From NCBI GenBank assembly GCA_030015575.1, contig JASDDO010000026.1, forward strand, positions 27,916,079 to 27,980,078: 64,000 nucleotides of DNA, in the 5' to 3' direction. Numbering within the stretch: position 1 is the first letter of the stretch; each line of letters begins with the position of its first letter. Origin of the DNA: Agapanthus africanus. Taxonomy: Eukaryota; Streptophyta; Magnoliopsida; Asparagales; Amaryllidaceae. The translations under genes and the position numbers were made by a program. Under the pieces are notes generated by a model. That model had not been told where the DNA came from. It saw only the letters and a program-made list of their open reading frames with translations, and did not search any database. Shown one piece after another: positions 30,201 to 41,733 of the stretch.

Positions 30201-33200
30201 CACACATATACGCACCGTCCCATTTTTCTTAATCACTGGGACGATATTGGCGATCCAGTCAGGATACTGAACTTCTTGGACAAAGCTGGAATTGATTAGT
30301 TTCTTGACCTCGGCATTGATGCTCAAGCTCGAGCCGCATTCTTCTCGGTGCTTGTTTGATCGGCTTGATGTCCGGAGATATCGCCAATTTGTGCACAGCG
30401 ATCTCTGGATCGAGTCCCGGCATCTCTGAATAGTTCCATGTGAAGCAGTCTTTATACTGCATGAGCACGTCTTTTAGTGTAACCACCCTTTCTTCGGACA
30501 ACAGCTCACTGACGAATGTCGGCCTCGGGTCACTTGTTGTCCCCAAGTCGATTTTCTTGAGATTATCTGCAGTAGTATGTATTCCATCTTCCAGCTCTTT
30601 TGGCGCCGGTGGAAATTCTGAGATCACTTCGTCATCATCGTTTTTGAAATACCAGGGGAAGCCATCCATATTCTCGGATCCTTCTTCTGACAGCGTTATC
30701 ACGTGACAGGTGCGAGATCGCTTCCAAGACCGATGTTGATCCGACTCTACTCTCATGGCTTTTGGTTCATGCTTCTGTGGCGGGGTTACCCTCCAACTGC
30801 TGGATAAAGCGAACTTGCCTTGTTGATACTGGTCTTCTACACAGTCTTTGAATGTGAAGCAGTCTTCTAGAGGATGTCCTATCGCTCGGTGATAGGAGCA
30901 ATAATTTGGATGATGAACCTCACCTGCTTGCTCGGGGTGTTTGGATTCCGGGAGGGTAATCATCTGATGTTTTATGACAAGATCGAGTATCTTCCTTGTC
31001 TTGTCTTGGGAAAAAGAATATGCTCGGCCCATCTTCTTTACAAGAGACTAATCCAGGCCACCCAATTCTCGATCGCGAGTCTTCTTGGACCCGCTACGCT
31101 GCTGTCGAACATATTTCCGTTCTTCAGTTTATTTTTGCTTCTGCGTTGGTTCTTCTGTGTGACAGGTTGACGACGAAGAGCATCGTCATTCTCCGCAGCC
31201 TGCTGAAGGAGGCGCTGCGTCCTGGCCTTCTCATAAATGGCCATTTCGTGGCTATGGTCATCCCGGACTTTTTAACCCGCTTCCCTTATAAGCTTGTCTA
31301 TCTGTTCTTCGAACGACGGACTTGGCATTTTCACGGCGGGACCTCGTTTTGGTTCAGGATTAGCATCTTCCCATAGAGCATCTCCTTCCTCATCGAAGTC
31401 ATGTATGACGTAGCAGTTGTGGAATAGCTCCCGTTTCTTGGATTGAACATATCCAAGCCTGATCGTTTCCATTCTCCCGTTGGGAAACTTTCGTTGAGTT
31501 CTGGGGACGTTCCAGATCCTGTTATAGAACTGTGCTTGTTGAGCAGTTTGCTTAAGGGGTACACCTTGGCGTCTCAAGATCCTCTTCAATCCTTCTATGT
31601 AGTATCTGGGCAGTCGGATGGGCTGAAATCTGTCAAGTATCGAGTCAGCACCATGCCAGACTTCTTTCTCCACTTTAGTTTCCATGGATTGATAAAAGAG
31701 GATTGCCTTTTCATTTCTTCGCCTGGGAGGGACGTAGAATGTCTGCAGTTCTTCCACACTGTAGGTACCAAGCGTGTCGAGCTCTTTGTAATGTTCTCGC
31801 AGAACCATAGCGATTTGCAAACTCCGATCATCGCCAGTGAAGGCCTGTATTGATGGTCGAACAGAAAATACTGCATTGACCTCATCTTCCGAGTCGCTGC
31901 CGAAGACCAGAATAGGGGTGGACGGTCCCGGCTTGTAGCATTGGGGCGGCCCTGAATAAACTATTTCTTCTTCCTCCTCGGTATCACTCCCGAAGGCCGG
32001 AATAGTGGTGATAGCTTTGTTCTACAGTTTGTGACATCTTTCCGTGTCTTCGAAATCCGGTAAGAAGTATTTTGCATCTTCGTACTTCCGGACTTCATTC
32101 ACGGAGAATGGGTTTAATTCCCCTGTCACGGTGTACTCGAGACCATCTTTGAAGTATTGCATACACTGATGTTGTGTAGAAGGGATAATATTGTACTCGT
32201 GTAGCCAAGGCCTACCGAGCAAAGCATTATAGCAGGTCTTAACGTCAATGAAGTGAAACTTGATGTCAGTGACTAGCAACCCAAAACGCCGCGTCAGTAT
32301 CACAGACCCGAGCGTTCATGATGACTGGGAATCAAACCCGAAAATAGTGATCTTATCCCGGGCGAGGTGTTGAACGCTCATGCAGATTTCCTTCAACACT
32401 CTTACATTGAGGAGGTTAACGGAGGACCCATTATCAACCAGGATTTTGCCTATCTTGATATCATGACAGTATCCGGAGACATAAAGGGGACGGTTATGCT
32501 CATACATCCCGAGGAGGAGATCTTCATCGCCGAAAGATATCAGTCGTGTGTACTTCTTCCAGTTCGTCCTTCATCTTTTCTTCGGCGAGAAAAGCTTGGA
32601 ATTGTTCAGGCTCCCGTAACGCCTTGATCAAAGAATTTCTTGCTTCTTTTGATAACAAGAGGGTATCGAGAATGCTTAGCTGCGAAGGTAGCTTCCTCAA
32701 GTGTGCCAAAACGTTGTAATCCACCTTGTTTTTCTTCGACGAGTCCTTAGCTATCAGCTCTTTGATGACTTGATCATCGAGAGCGATATCTTCAGGGACC
32801 TTTCTTTCCTCTTATCCTTTTTATTCGATCCCTTGTTTGCGGGTCCGAGATTCTTTTCAGGTAATGTGCGATTGCGCAGCTGAATATTCTCGCAACTCTT
32901 CGGTTCTTCCTCTTTTCCTAAGGTGGATTCTTTGAATAGAGGGCCAAGAGCTATTTCTTCCTTAGAATCGCTCCCAAAGGTGAGAACTTGCGATCCCCCA
33001 GCGTTGACCATGTGACAGTTGCCGGCAGTTCTTTTACGCTCCTCGGTCGTATTTCTTTGCTCCCGATGAGTTTTGCGTTTCATCCGCTTGAAATGTTGTC
33101 AGTGAGCAATATATCCCTGCCACCAGCTTTTAAAAGCGTTGCACTCTTCGGTGGGGTGCGCAATCCTTCGATGATATAAGCAGTAGCTAGGATGTATATC

Positions 33201-36200
33201 CGCTTCATCAGGAGTGTTTCCTTCGGAGGGTGGTAGCTTCATTCCCATCGATATGGCTTTGGCCGACCTTTTCCTCGTCTTGAGCTTGCTTTTATTTGCG
33301 GCGGATGTACTTTGATCTGGTGGGAATGTTTCGACCCTTTCGTCCAGTCGCTGGCGTTTGGCCTTTTCAAATATGGCCATCTCGCGCTCCCGATCAACTT
33401 TGCTTTTAATAAGAGCTTCGTTTAGGAATGCATTAATCATTTCGTCTGAAGGTCCTAGAAGTTCCGGCTCAGGATCTGCCCCCAGTTTCTCTGCGTGAGG
33501 AGTTTCTTCATCGTCTATCGACGAGTGAGAGATCATATGGCAGCTTGCCACATAATCTTCAGGCTCATCCGACGAGTCTTCTCCATTGTCATCATCTCCG
33601 TCTTCAAGGACGTGGCTGAGAAATTCTTGGAGTGTGACTGGGGTCCATGCCTTCTGGTTATATTCTTCCAGTGCGTCGATATATTTTTGCAGGTCCGTGC
33701 GCTTGTTACTAAGTTTCACGGGCTTTTTGGTCTTCTTCTTCTTCTTTGAAGACTTTGACGGCTGGGTGTGAGTGCTTTGACTATCACCACCAATCTTTAG
33801 AGTTGGGCGCGGTTTCAGCATTCGCTCGATGATCTCGGGTTCCAGTGGATTTTTCCACCTGATCGCCGGGCATGTTTGGAGATCTTTCAGCATTCTTTTC
33901 GTCTTGGCTGAAAGAACGACCTCCCATGGAGCTTCTTCTACAAAAGAGCATGATGCCCCCGGAGTGTCCGTCTTTTTGAGAGCGTGCGGCTGGGGCAGGC
34001 TTACTTTCCAATTCTCGGACAGTGGGAATTTGCCCTGTTGGTATTGGTCTTCGATTCAGCCTTTAAAGACAAAGCAATTTTCAATTGGATAGCTTACCGC
34101 TTGATGGTAGGGGCAATAATTGGGGCTATTATCCTCACCGGGTTGCAATGGGCGTTTTGGATTCGGCAAACTAATGAGCCTATTGCGCACCGCTAGCTCG
34201 AACAATCTCCTCGTTTTGTCTCGGGGAAACGAATAAGGGTGCTTTATTTTCTCATTATAGTATCGACGTTTTTCGTCTAGACGGTCAGTTAATTTTGGAC
34301 CACCGGGCTGCTGTTGAGCATTGGCTACGAAGGTCGCTTTCCCTTTCCCTTTTTCATTTCGTGTCTCCAGCTTCGAAGAGGAAGGCCTGTGATCCATCTG
34401 GTCCATTTGGGCCAGCTTATCAATCAAGGACTGGAACGTGGTCGTCTTGAAAAACATCATGAATTGGGAGATGGTCGCTTGAGGGTCAAGAGTGCCCACG
34501 AACATGCCCATTGCAGGCGCTTCTTCGATGCGCTGCTCGCACTTCAACCATAAGTTCCGCCACCGTATTGCGTATTGCACCCACATTTCGCCTGGTTTTA
34601 CCCTGGCGTTAATCAATGTGGTGATCGGGGTGCGCTCGCTAGCACTCGCGAACCTCTGTGTAAAGAGCAACTCCTTGCAAACGTCTTAACGGAGTCGTTT
34701 GGGAGTTTAGAGTACCATTCGAACGCTGTCTCTGACAAGCTGCCGACGAACTGACGAAGTAACAGTTTATCGTCACCTCCAGTGTTGCCATATAGAGCCC
34801 TGAACTGGGTGACATGCTTGTGGGGATTACCCGTCCCTTTATATACGTATATCCCGGCGGGTACCTTATTTGGTCATACCATCCTGGATAGGGTCGTCCG
34901 GTCTTAACAATCTGCCCAGCCGCTTCATTCGCTCAGTGAGCTCGTATTTGCTGAGCAATGTAATCATCCAGAGCGGCCTTGGAGATGGTCTCCTCCTTGG
35001 CTGCTGAAAGAGACGGAGGAGGGTTCGATATTTCCCCTCTATCGTCTTCAATGATAATCGGGGGGTCTTCAGCTGGAGGTTCCGGCTGTAACATCATCCC
35101 GGCCATGTCTTGGAATAAAAGAGCCATTCGTTTTATGTTGGCCGCCTGTTCCGCGGCCTCTTTTTCTTTCCTCTCGAGCATTCTTCGGAGGAATTCAGCA
35201 TCAGTTTCTTGTTCCTGACGCTGCTTTGAGGTCTTTGGATTTTCTTTCGGCCTAGTGAGTGCGGCCATTGCGGTTAGCATCTCCTGAAGTTTCTGCTGCT
35301 GTTGCTCCTGGGCCTTTGTTATCGATCGGGTAAGCGGTCGATGACCCGTAGAAGCACGGCTTTCCTCTTTTTCAGAAGCCATATAAACGGTATGTGTTAC
35401 CATGCCCCCGGACTTCGGGCGTTTAGATTTAGCGTCTTTGTGGTTCGCCGCGGACACGGGGGCTTTCTCTGGCCTCCTTCTCTTATGAGTGGTTGAAGTT
35501 GAGGGAGCTGTTGCAGCGGGCACCCAGACGGATGACATCTTCTATGGTACCATGGGATGGTCATTTTCTTGCCGAGCTTTAATCTTCTTTGGTCGGCGAG
35601 AGTAGTCTTGGTCAATCACCGATTCCTGAGCCTGTCGCCAGACTTAGTAAATTTTGGAGGATAGCCGTTGAGGGGGCTGGTCCAGCCTCTTTTCCGTAGA
35701 ATTCTCCACAGGTGGAGGAGATCTTTTCAGTACGGCAGTCGGAGAGTTTTTGCGCACCCTCCTTAGCGGTTCAAAGCTGTTCCCAGTTGGAACAGCAGCA
35801 TCGATTTCCACCATGAGAGCTGGCGGAGTCAGTCCAGAAGGGGAGCTACCCCCAGCCTTCCTTATCGGCGCCAATTACGACGGCGAACATGTCGAGCCGT
35901 TGGGATTGTTTCAGCTGTAGGGGTGACTTCATCGTACCCCCTGTTTTGGCGAAGGGTTGTCGCCGGCGTCAGCCTCTTAAAGACCGATGTCTGTTGAGAA
36001 GCAATGTTCAATCTGTCAAAGACAGACTTTTGGGCAAGGGAAGCGGCTTTGAGGACTTCGCCTGGAGCGGGAGCCGGAATAGCTAGCCTTGTGAAGACTG
36101 ACTTCTTGGCAGAAGAAGCCGCTTTGACGATTTCGTCCGCTTGAGCCTGGATGGCTATCCGCTTTGGGATGGTTGCTTCAGGTATAGTGGGCTTGTTGGC

Positions 36201-36491
36201 GTTCTGGCCCAGTCTGTTGAAAACTGAGACATTGGATTTGGGCGACCCGTTGAGAGGGGCCGCGGCAGTGGTAAGTTGATCAAAGACCGACTTCTTTGGG
36301 GCTTCTTGCGATAGCGGCGGGGCATTGAAGCTCATCAGTGGGATCATGGTCCCAAAGAACAGTCCAGTGGTGGCCTGAGTTACTTGCTCCACCGGCATCT
36401 TGAACAGTGAGGCCGCTTGGGGCCCGTAGGTTACATCTCCAGATGAGGCGGAATGGGAGTTGCGGTTGCAGTTGGAGCAGTTGGAGGCCAT
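27202..36491 (-). pseudogene. Decayed gag-pol of element B
   Basis: Homologous end to end to the A polyprotein but split by many stops and frameshifts. Surviving pieces, 5' to 3': Gag N-terminus with five SVFxRL-like motifs (36,491-35,862 and 35,874-35,644), Gag (35,538-34,056), knuckle and linker (33,893-32,754), protease DNGSS (near 32,435), linker (31,820-31,272), third knuckle (31,032-30,259), RT (30,326-29,403), RNase H domains (29,344-28,322) and integrase (28,298-27,303). The RT active site reads YIDN where A has YIDD, which would abolish polymerase activity. The original stop is TGA at 27,202-27,204. In B the Gag N-terminus and main Gag share a frame around 35,640, separated by in-frame stops, which supports one original ORF. 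Confidence 0.92.
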
Positions 36492-36615
36492 TGACGCTCT
36501 TTTTTCTGCACGGAAGCAAAACCAAATCTTAGTACCTCGAACCCAAGGGCAACCATATCAAACCGCGATTCGTTCGCGAACACGACACACGAAGTGTGGA
36601 GTGGAAAGAGGACGG

Positions 36616-36634
36616 GGTCCCACCGGGCGTGCCG
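36616..36634 (-). other. Primer-binding site of element B
   Basis: Same 19-bp site as in A (10,813-10,831), five bases from the LTR, with the first T of TGG changed to C on the element strand. Confidence 0.75.
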
Positions 36635-38626
36635 GAATCTGTTCCCCGCCGAAACACGGAGACGCGACCGCGCGGGTCCGTCTTTCCTGAATTTCAGGGC
36701 AGATGCTAATTGGTGCTATCCGTCCACCTCTCCGAAGATGCCAAGTTGATTCATGACACCATGTATCGAAGGTATAAACGGATGCGGCCGATGTAGCAGA
36801 CTTCGTCAGATTCCTTCTCATTCGAGGGTTTTTGATTGTGGGGACGCTCTTCCCTGCAGGCACAAGCCCCTGCAGTTAATTACGCTACCGCGTTGCAGTA
36901 ACCACTTTCTCCTTCTCCAGATGGTCACTTCGTATCATGTGTGTTTGTTTTATTTTTTGGTTGCCCGTGGATTGTATACGGAGACTAATTTATGTTGTCA
37001 CTCGTAAGGCGTGGATTATTCCAAATCCGTATTTTCTTAGATTTGGGTTTGGGGTTGGGTTTAAGGATACGTTAGTCTCATCTGAGACTAAGATCAACTT
37101 AAACGTTTGTTAAGGATATGTTAGTCTAATTTTAGACTAAGATCAACTTAACAGGATCATTTAGATCCAACAAAAGAGCATTTGAGCTCTATTGTTTAGT
37201 TTAGGGACATTGCGGTCGATTAGTTTAGGGACATTACGGTCCATTACCAGTTTAAGGACATGGTGGTCCAACATTAGTTTAAGGACATTACGGTCCATGG
37301 GTTTTAAAGGATCCCACAGTCCGAGGTTAAGGACATCATAGTCCGTGGGTTTTAAAGGACCCCACAGTCCGAGATTAAGGACATCATAGTCCGTGGATTT
37401 TAAAGGACCCCACAGCCCGAGGTTAAGGACATCATAGTCCATGGGTTTAAGGACCCCACAATCCAGTTTAAAGACGTCATAGTCTATGAAATGTATGGTT
37501 GCCGGGACCCGCCACCTCTCCGAAGACGTTGAAGGATTACAACGACATATATCAGAGGGGTTCAGAGGTGTACCCTTGAACCGATGTGAGTTGGTTGAAA
37601 GATCTGTGGTCCAATTTAGGGCTAAGATCTGTTAAAATATTTATGAGCAGATAGGCTCAATTAATATGAGTTGAGGACTTATGGCCAATCTTGGGCCAAG
37701 TCTAGTCAAGTTAAAATGTTTAACATTTTATTTTGGGCTGTTGAGCCTTTATTTGGGCTTGGCCATGACAGTGTTTTTGTCTTTTACCGAATGCTGAGCA
37801 TTCCTCGTAGCCCTGGGCTTATTAAAGAACAATTTATGTTCTATCAGCGCATCGCATGGTGCACTTGGCGCTTTGCGCCAGATGATGGGCGCATTGCGTT
37901 AGTTTATGAGCGCAGAGCGCTATCTTATGAGCGCAAACATTATTTGTTCAGTGGCGCACATGTGGGGAGCACGTGGTGCGCTTAACGCTAAGCGCCAGCC
38001 CATGAGCGCAGTGCACTATTTCAAGAGCGCAAAGCGCTAGTTGTTAAGTGGCGCATACGTGATTGACATGTGGCGCTGAGCGCCAGTCCAAAGGCGCAGA
38101 AGCGCAGTTCAAGGGCGCAAAGCGTATCTGATCAATTTTATGATCTGGGAAATAAATTCTCCCTTAGAAGAGACTTTGTCTCAAGATTTTAAAAACAAAA
38201 AGTTTTTATTTTATAGGAGATGTTTTTAATCTCTTATTTTAGTGAAAGTCTTTGCCTTTATGGATCTTTGGTACTAAGAGAATTGAATTATTCTCCCCTT
38301 TTATGATGAGATGATCTCTGAAAGACAATTTGTCTTATAGATCTATGATCTGTGAGAAGAATTATGTTCTTCTTTTATGATGAGATCTTTTGATCTTTTT
38401 GTGAAAGACCTCGGTCTTATAGATCTATGATCCTTAAAGAAGTGGATTCTTCTTTTTTAATTATGAGATGATTTCATCTCTGTGTTCATCATCATTCATT
38501 TTTTTTACCTTGAAGAAAAATCTTCTTTCTCTGAGAGCTTGGCTCTTCTCTCTCAACTTTCTCAAAGTTTTATGGGAAGGTTCCTCTGTATATTTTTTGT
38601 CTCTGAGACTTGAAGTCTTAGGGCCT

Positions 38627-38633
38627 TTTTATA
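38627..38633 (-). promoter_or_regulatory. TATA box placed to drive gag-pol of B
   Basis: TATAAAA on the element strand in the 5' LTR, same context as 17,997-18,003. Transcription would run leftward through about 2 kb of R-U5 and leader to Gag. Confidence 0.6.
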
Positions 38634-38881
38634 GGGCAAGCTGATTTATTCAATCAGTTGAAGAGATCTTTTTTCTAATTGATTTGGAGAATTTCCCATT
38701 GTTGGATCTTTGATCCAAGGGCTTCTGATTTACAGAAGGCAATCTTCTTGTTTTTAACAAGATTGGGAAATCTTTCCATACAAAATTTATTCTGTATTTA
38801 TGGTGATTTTTAATCACCATTGGATCATTGATCCAACGACGCTCTGATTTACAGAGCACAATTTTGTTGTTTGGAAAGATT

Positions 38882-39065
38882 AACTAAAAGCTCCCCACCA
38901 TCAGATCTAAGATCCAATAATAATGATGAATCATTATTTAACCAGAATTAAATTCTGTTAAAGAAAGATTTTGAGAAATCTTTCTTTAACAGAATTTAAT
39001 TCTGGTTAAATAATGATTCATCATTATTATTGGATCTTAGATCTGATGGTGGGGAGCTTTTAGTT
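38882..39065. repeat. Perfect 90-bp inverted repeat with 4-nt loop
   Basis: Left arm 38,882-38,971, loop TGAG, right arm 38,976-39,065; I compared the arms base by base and found no mismatch. The right arm matches normal LTR sequence (3' LTR near 18,250-18,352); the left arm is an added inverted copy. In the unaltered LTR this spot already holds a small palindrome, GGAAAGATTT with AAATCTTTCC around TGAG. Confidence 0.95.
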
Positions 39066-41132
39066 CCACCGCTAGCGCACCCATGCTTTGCACGTGGTGC
39101 GCTGCTTAGAGGGCAGCGCACCTAGCCCTAGCGCACCGTGCTTTGCACTTGGTGCGCTGCTTAGAGCGCAGCGCTCTGTTCCCCTTCGAAAGACGGCGAC
39201 AACGTGAGGACGTCTTGCCTGAGATTCGGGGCAGATGCTATATGATTTATCCGTCTACCTCTCCGAAGATGCCAAGTTGATTTATGGCGCCGTGTATCGG
39301 AGATTTAGACGGATGCGGCCGATATAGCAGACTTCGTCAGATTCCCCCTCGTTTGAGGGGTTTTTGATTGTGGGGACGCTCTTCCCTGCAGGCGCAAGCC
39401 CCTGCAGTTAATTACGCTACCGCATCGCGGTAGCCACTTTCTTCTTCTCCAGAATTTCACTTCGTGTCGTGTGTGTTTGTTTTGTTTGTGGTTGCCCGTA
39501 GATTGTATACGGATACTGAGTAATTCCGTCGCCCGTAGGACGTGGATTAGTCCAAATCCGTATTTACTTAAATTTGGGTTTGGTGTTTTTAGTTTAAGGA
39601 TACGTTTGCCGTATTAAGGCTAAGATCAACTTAAACATTCGTTAAGGATACATTAGTCCTGTTTGAGACTAAGATCAACTTAACGTGGTGATCCATTCAA
39701 TATATGGCCGTCAGGACTCATCACCTTTCTGACGTCGTTGAAGGATTACAACGATAGGTGTCAGAGGAGTTCAGAGATGTACCCTTGAACCAAAGTCGAT
39801 TTGGAGTTTTATAGTCCATTTAAATGTTTAAGGATACGTTAGCCGTATTTGGGGCTAAGATCAACTTAAACGGGACCGTTTAGATCCGACAAAAGAGCAT
39901 TTGGAGGCTTTATTGTTCCAGTTTAAGGACGTGGTGGTCCATGTTCCAGTTTAGGGACGTGGTGGTCCACCATTAGTTTAAGGACGTTTCGGTCCGATAT
40001 TAGTTTAAGGACGTCTCGGTCCAATATTAGTTTAGGGACGTTTCGGTCCATCATTAGTTTAAGGACGTTTCGATCCACGAGTTTAAGGACCCCGCAGTCC
40101 GTCTTTGCTGTGTGGTCGTCGGGACCCGTCACCTCTCTGACGACGTTGAAGGATTACAACGACATGTGTCAGAGGAGTTCGGAGATGTACCCTCGAACCG
40201 GATATAAACTGATTTAGGAGAGCAATTTTGCTCAGTTAATTTAGCTTGAGGACTTACGGCCATGATTGGGCTAAGTCCAGTTGAAAAATATTCAACGCTT
40301 TTATTTATTTTTGGTCTGTACTAGGGCTTGGCCCATTTTTAAATAATGCATTGCATTATTATTATTTTTATTTTTATTTAGGCTCTGCCCATAAAGGATG
40401 CAGAGCATCAATTTATTTTGGGCTCTGCCTATTTATAAATGATGCAGAGCATCAATTTTACTTGGGCTCTGCCCTTTTTATTGCTTTGCAATTTATTTTG
40501 GCCTGTTAGGTCTTTTTGACTTGGGCCTGGCTCTTTAACAAAAGAAATGCATTGCATTTTCAGGCGCTTTGCGCCAATCAAAGAGCGCAAGCGCTTGTGG
40601 TCTCGACACGTGTCATGCAAGCGCAGTGCGCTGCGCTTGCGCTGCTGACACGTGGCGCACTCTGGTGAGTTGCGCCAATTCCAGAGAGCAAGGCTCTATT
40701 TCAAAAGCGCACAGCGCAGATGGTTCAGATGCTGACACGTGGCGCTCTCTGGTGGCTTGCGCCAATCCAGGAGCGCAACAACGCAGTTTGCAAGTGCAAG
40801 GCACTATAATTTGAGAATCTTTTAGATTCTAGAACCAAAGGTTCATAAAAGAAGTGCAAAGCACTGTTTGTTTTCTTGATCTAATTTAGATCAAAGAAAA
40901 CAAGTTTCTCTTGTTTTTTTTCTTGATCCCAAAGAACCAATGGTTCATAAGTGCAAAGCACTATTTTTATTTTGTTTTTTATTAAAGATTATTTATCTAT
41001 TAGAAGGAATTCTTCTATCTAAAAGGACTTTTACCTTTTTCTTCTTCTTGAAATTTTTTCAGAGTTCTCTCTGTTTGAAATTTTTGATTTCTCCCCAGAT
41101 GTTCATGCCTTTGAATTGAGCTCTAGGGTCCT

Positions 41133-41139
41133 TTTTATA
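41133..41139 (-). promoter_or_regulatory. Minus-strand TATA box, C 3' LTR
   Basis: TATAAAA within CACTATAAAAAGGACC on the element strand, matching the B LTR. Confidence 0.55.
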
Positions 41140-41725
41140 GTGCCCATAAATTAGTTAAATTTGTTAAAGAGATTTTTCTCTGAGTGATTTGGGGAATTTT
41201 CCCCACCGTTGGATCTTTTGATCCAAGGGCTTCTGTTTTACAGAAGAAAATTTTCTTGTTTTAACAAGAACAGAAAGATTTCTTTAAAATCTTAATTCTG
41301 TTTGGCGTAAATTCCCCAGCGCGTGACACGTGTCGCGCAGCGCAACTGCGCTGACACGTGTCGCGCAGCGCGAAGCGCAGCGCAACTGCGCTAGCGTGTC
41401 TGCGCTGACACGTGTCGCGCAGCGCAGCGCTTGCGCAACTGAAACGTTGCTTCCTTTGATTTTGTTTTAAATAGAGCTTTGCTCTGATTGGGTGCTCTGC
41501 CTTTGGCGCTGCGCTGATGTATCTGCGCCTGACACGTGGCGCGTTGTGCCCGGGATTTGAAGCGTTGCTTAAAAATTTGAATTTTGAATTTCCAACAGAG
41601 CTTTGCTCTGATTGGGGGAAACAAATGCCCCCCACCATTGCGCTCAAGTGGCGCGCACATGAGTGCATCGGTGGCAAGCTCCTGACCGTTAGATCAAGGG
41701 TTGAGCTGAAGGGGCGCAAGCGCCT

Positions 41726-41733
41726 TATAAATA
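41726..41733 (+). promoter_or_regulatory. Plus-strand TATA box upstream of the PMD gene of C
   Basis: TATAAATAGGACC, as in B at 18,677, about 830 bp before the PMD ATG. A polypyrimidine-AG acceptor (TTCCTTTGCAG, ending 42,549) precedes the ATG, again suggesting a leader intron. Confidence 0.6.

Larger units (their letters stand above)
15928..39176 (-). mobile_element. Tat-lineage retrotransposon, element B, with antisense PMD gene
   Basis: Two matching LTR copies start TGTTCCCCGCCG at 15,928 (3' LTR) and 36,640 (5' LTR) and align for about 2.5 kb. Between them, left to right, lie a plus-strand PMD gene, a hairpin and tandem-array zone, a decayed minus-strand gag-pol, and the primer site. The 5' LTR stops at 39,176 where element C begins, so the outer end of B and its second target copy lie beyond C, outside the window. 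LTR differences are several per 100 bp in places, more than between the copia LTRs, so B is older than the copia insertion. Confidence 0.85.
36640..39176 (-). repeat. 5' LTR of element B, interrupted by element C
   Basis: Aligns from TGTTCCCCGCCG with the 3' LTR at 15,928. It stops at GCGCTC (39,176), which corresponds to about 18,450 in the 3' LTR, so the outer part including the plus-strand TATA is missing here and should lie on the far side of C. The bases before C, CGCTC (39,172-39,176), are the expected target duplication. It carries a 184-bp inverted duplication absent from the 3' LTR. Confidence 0.88.
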
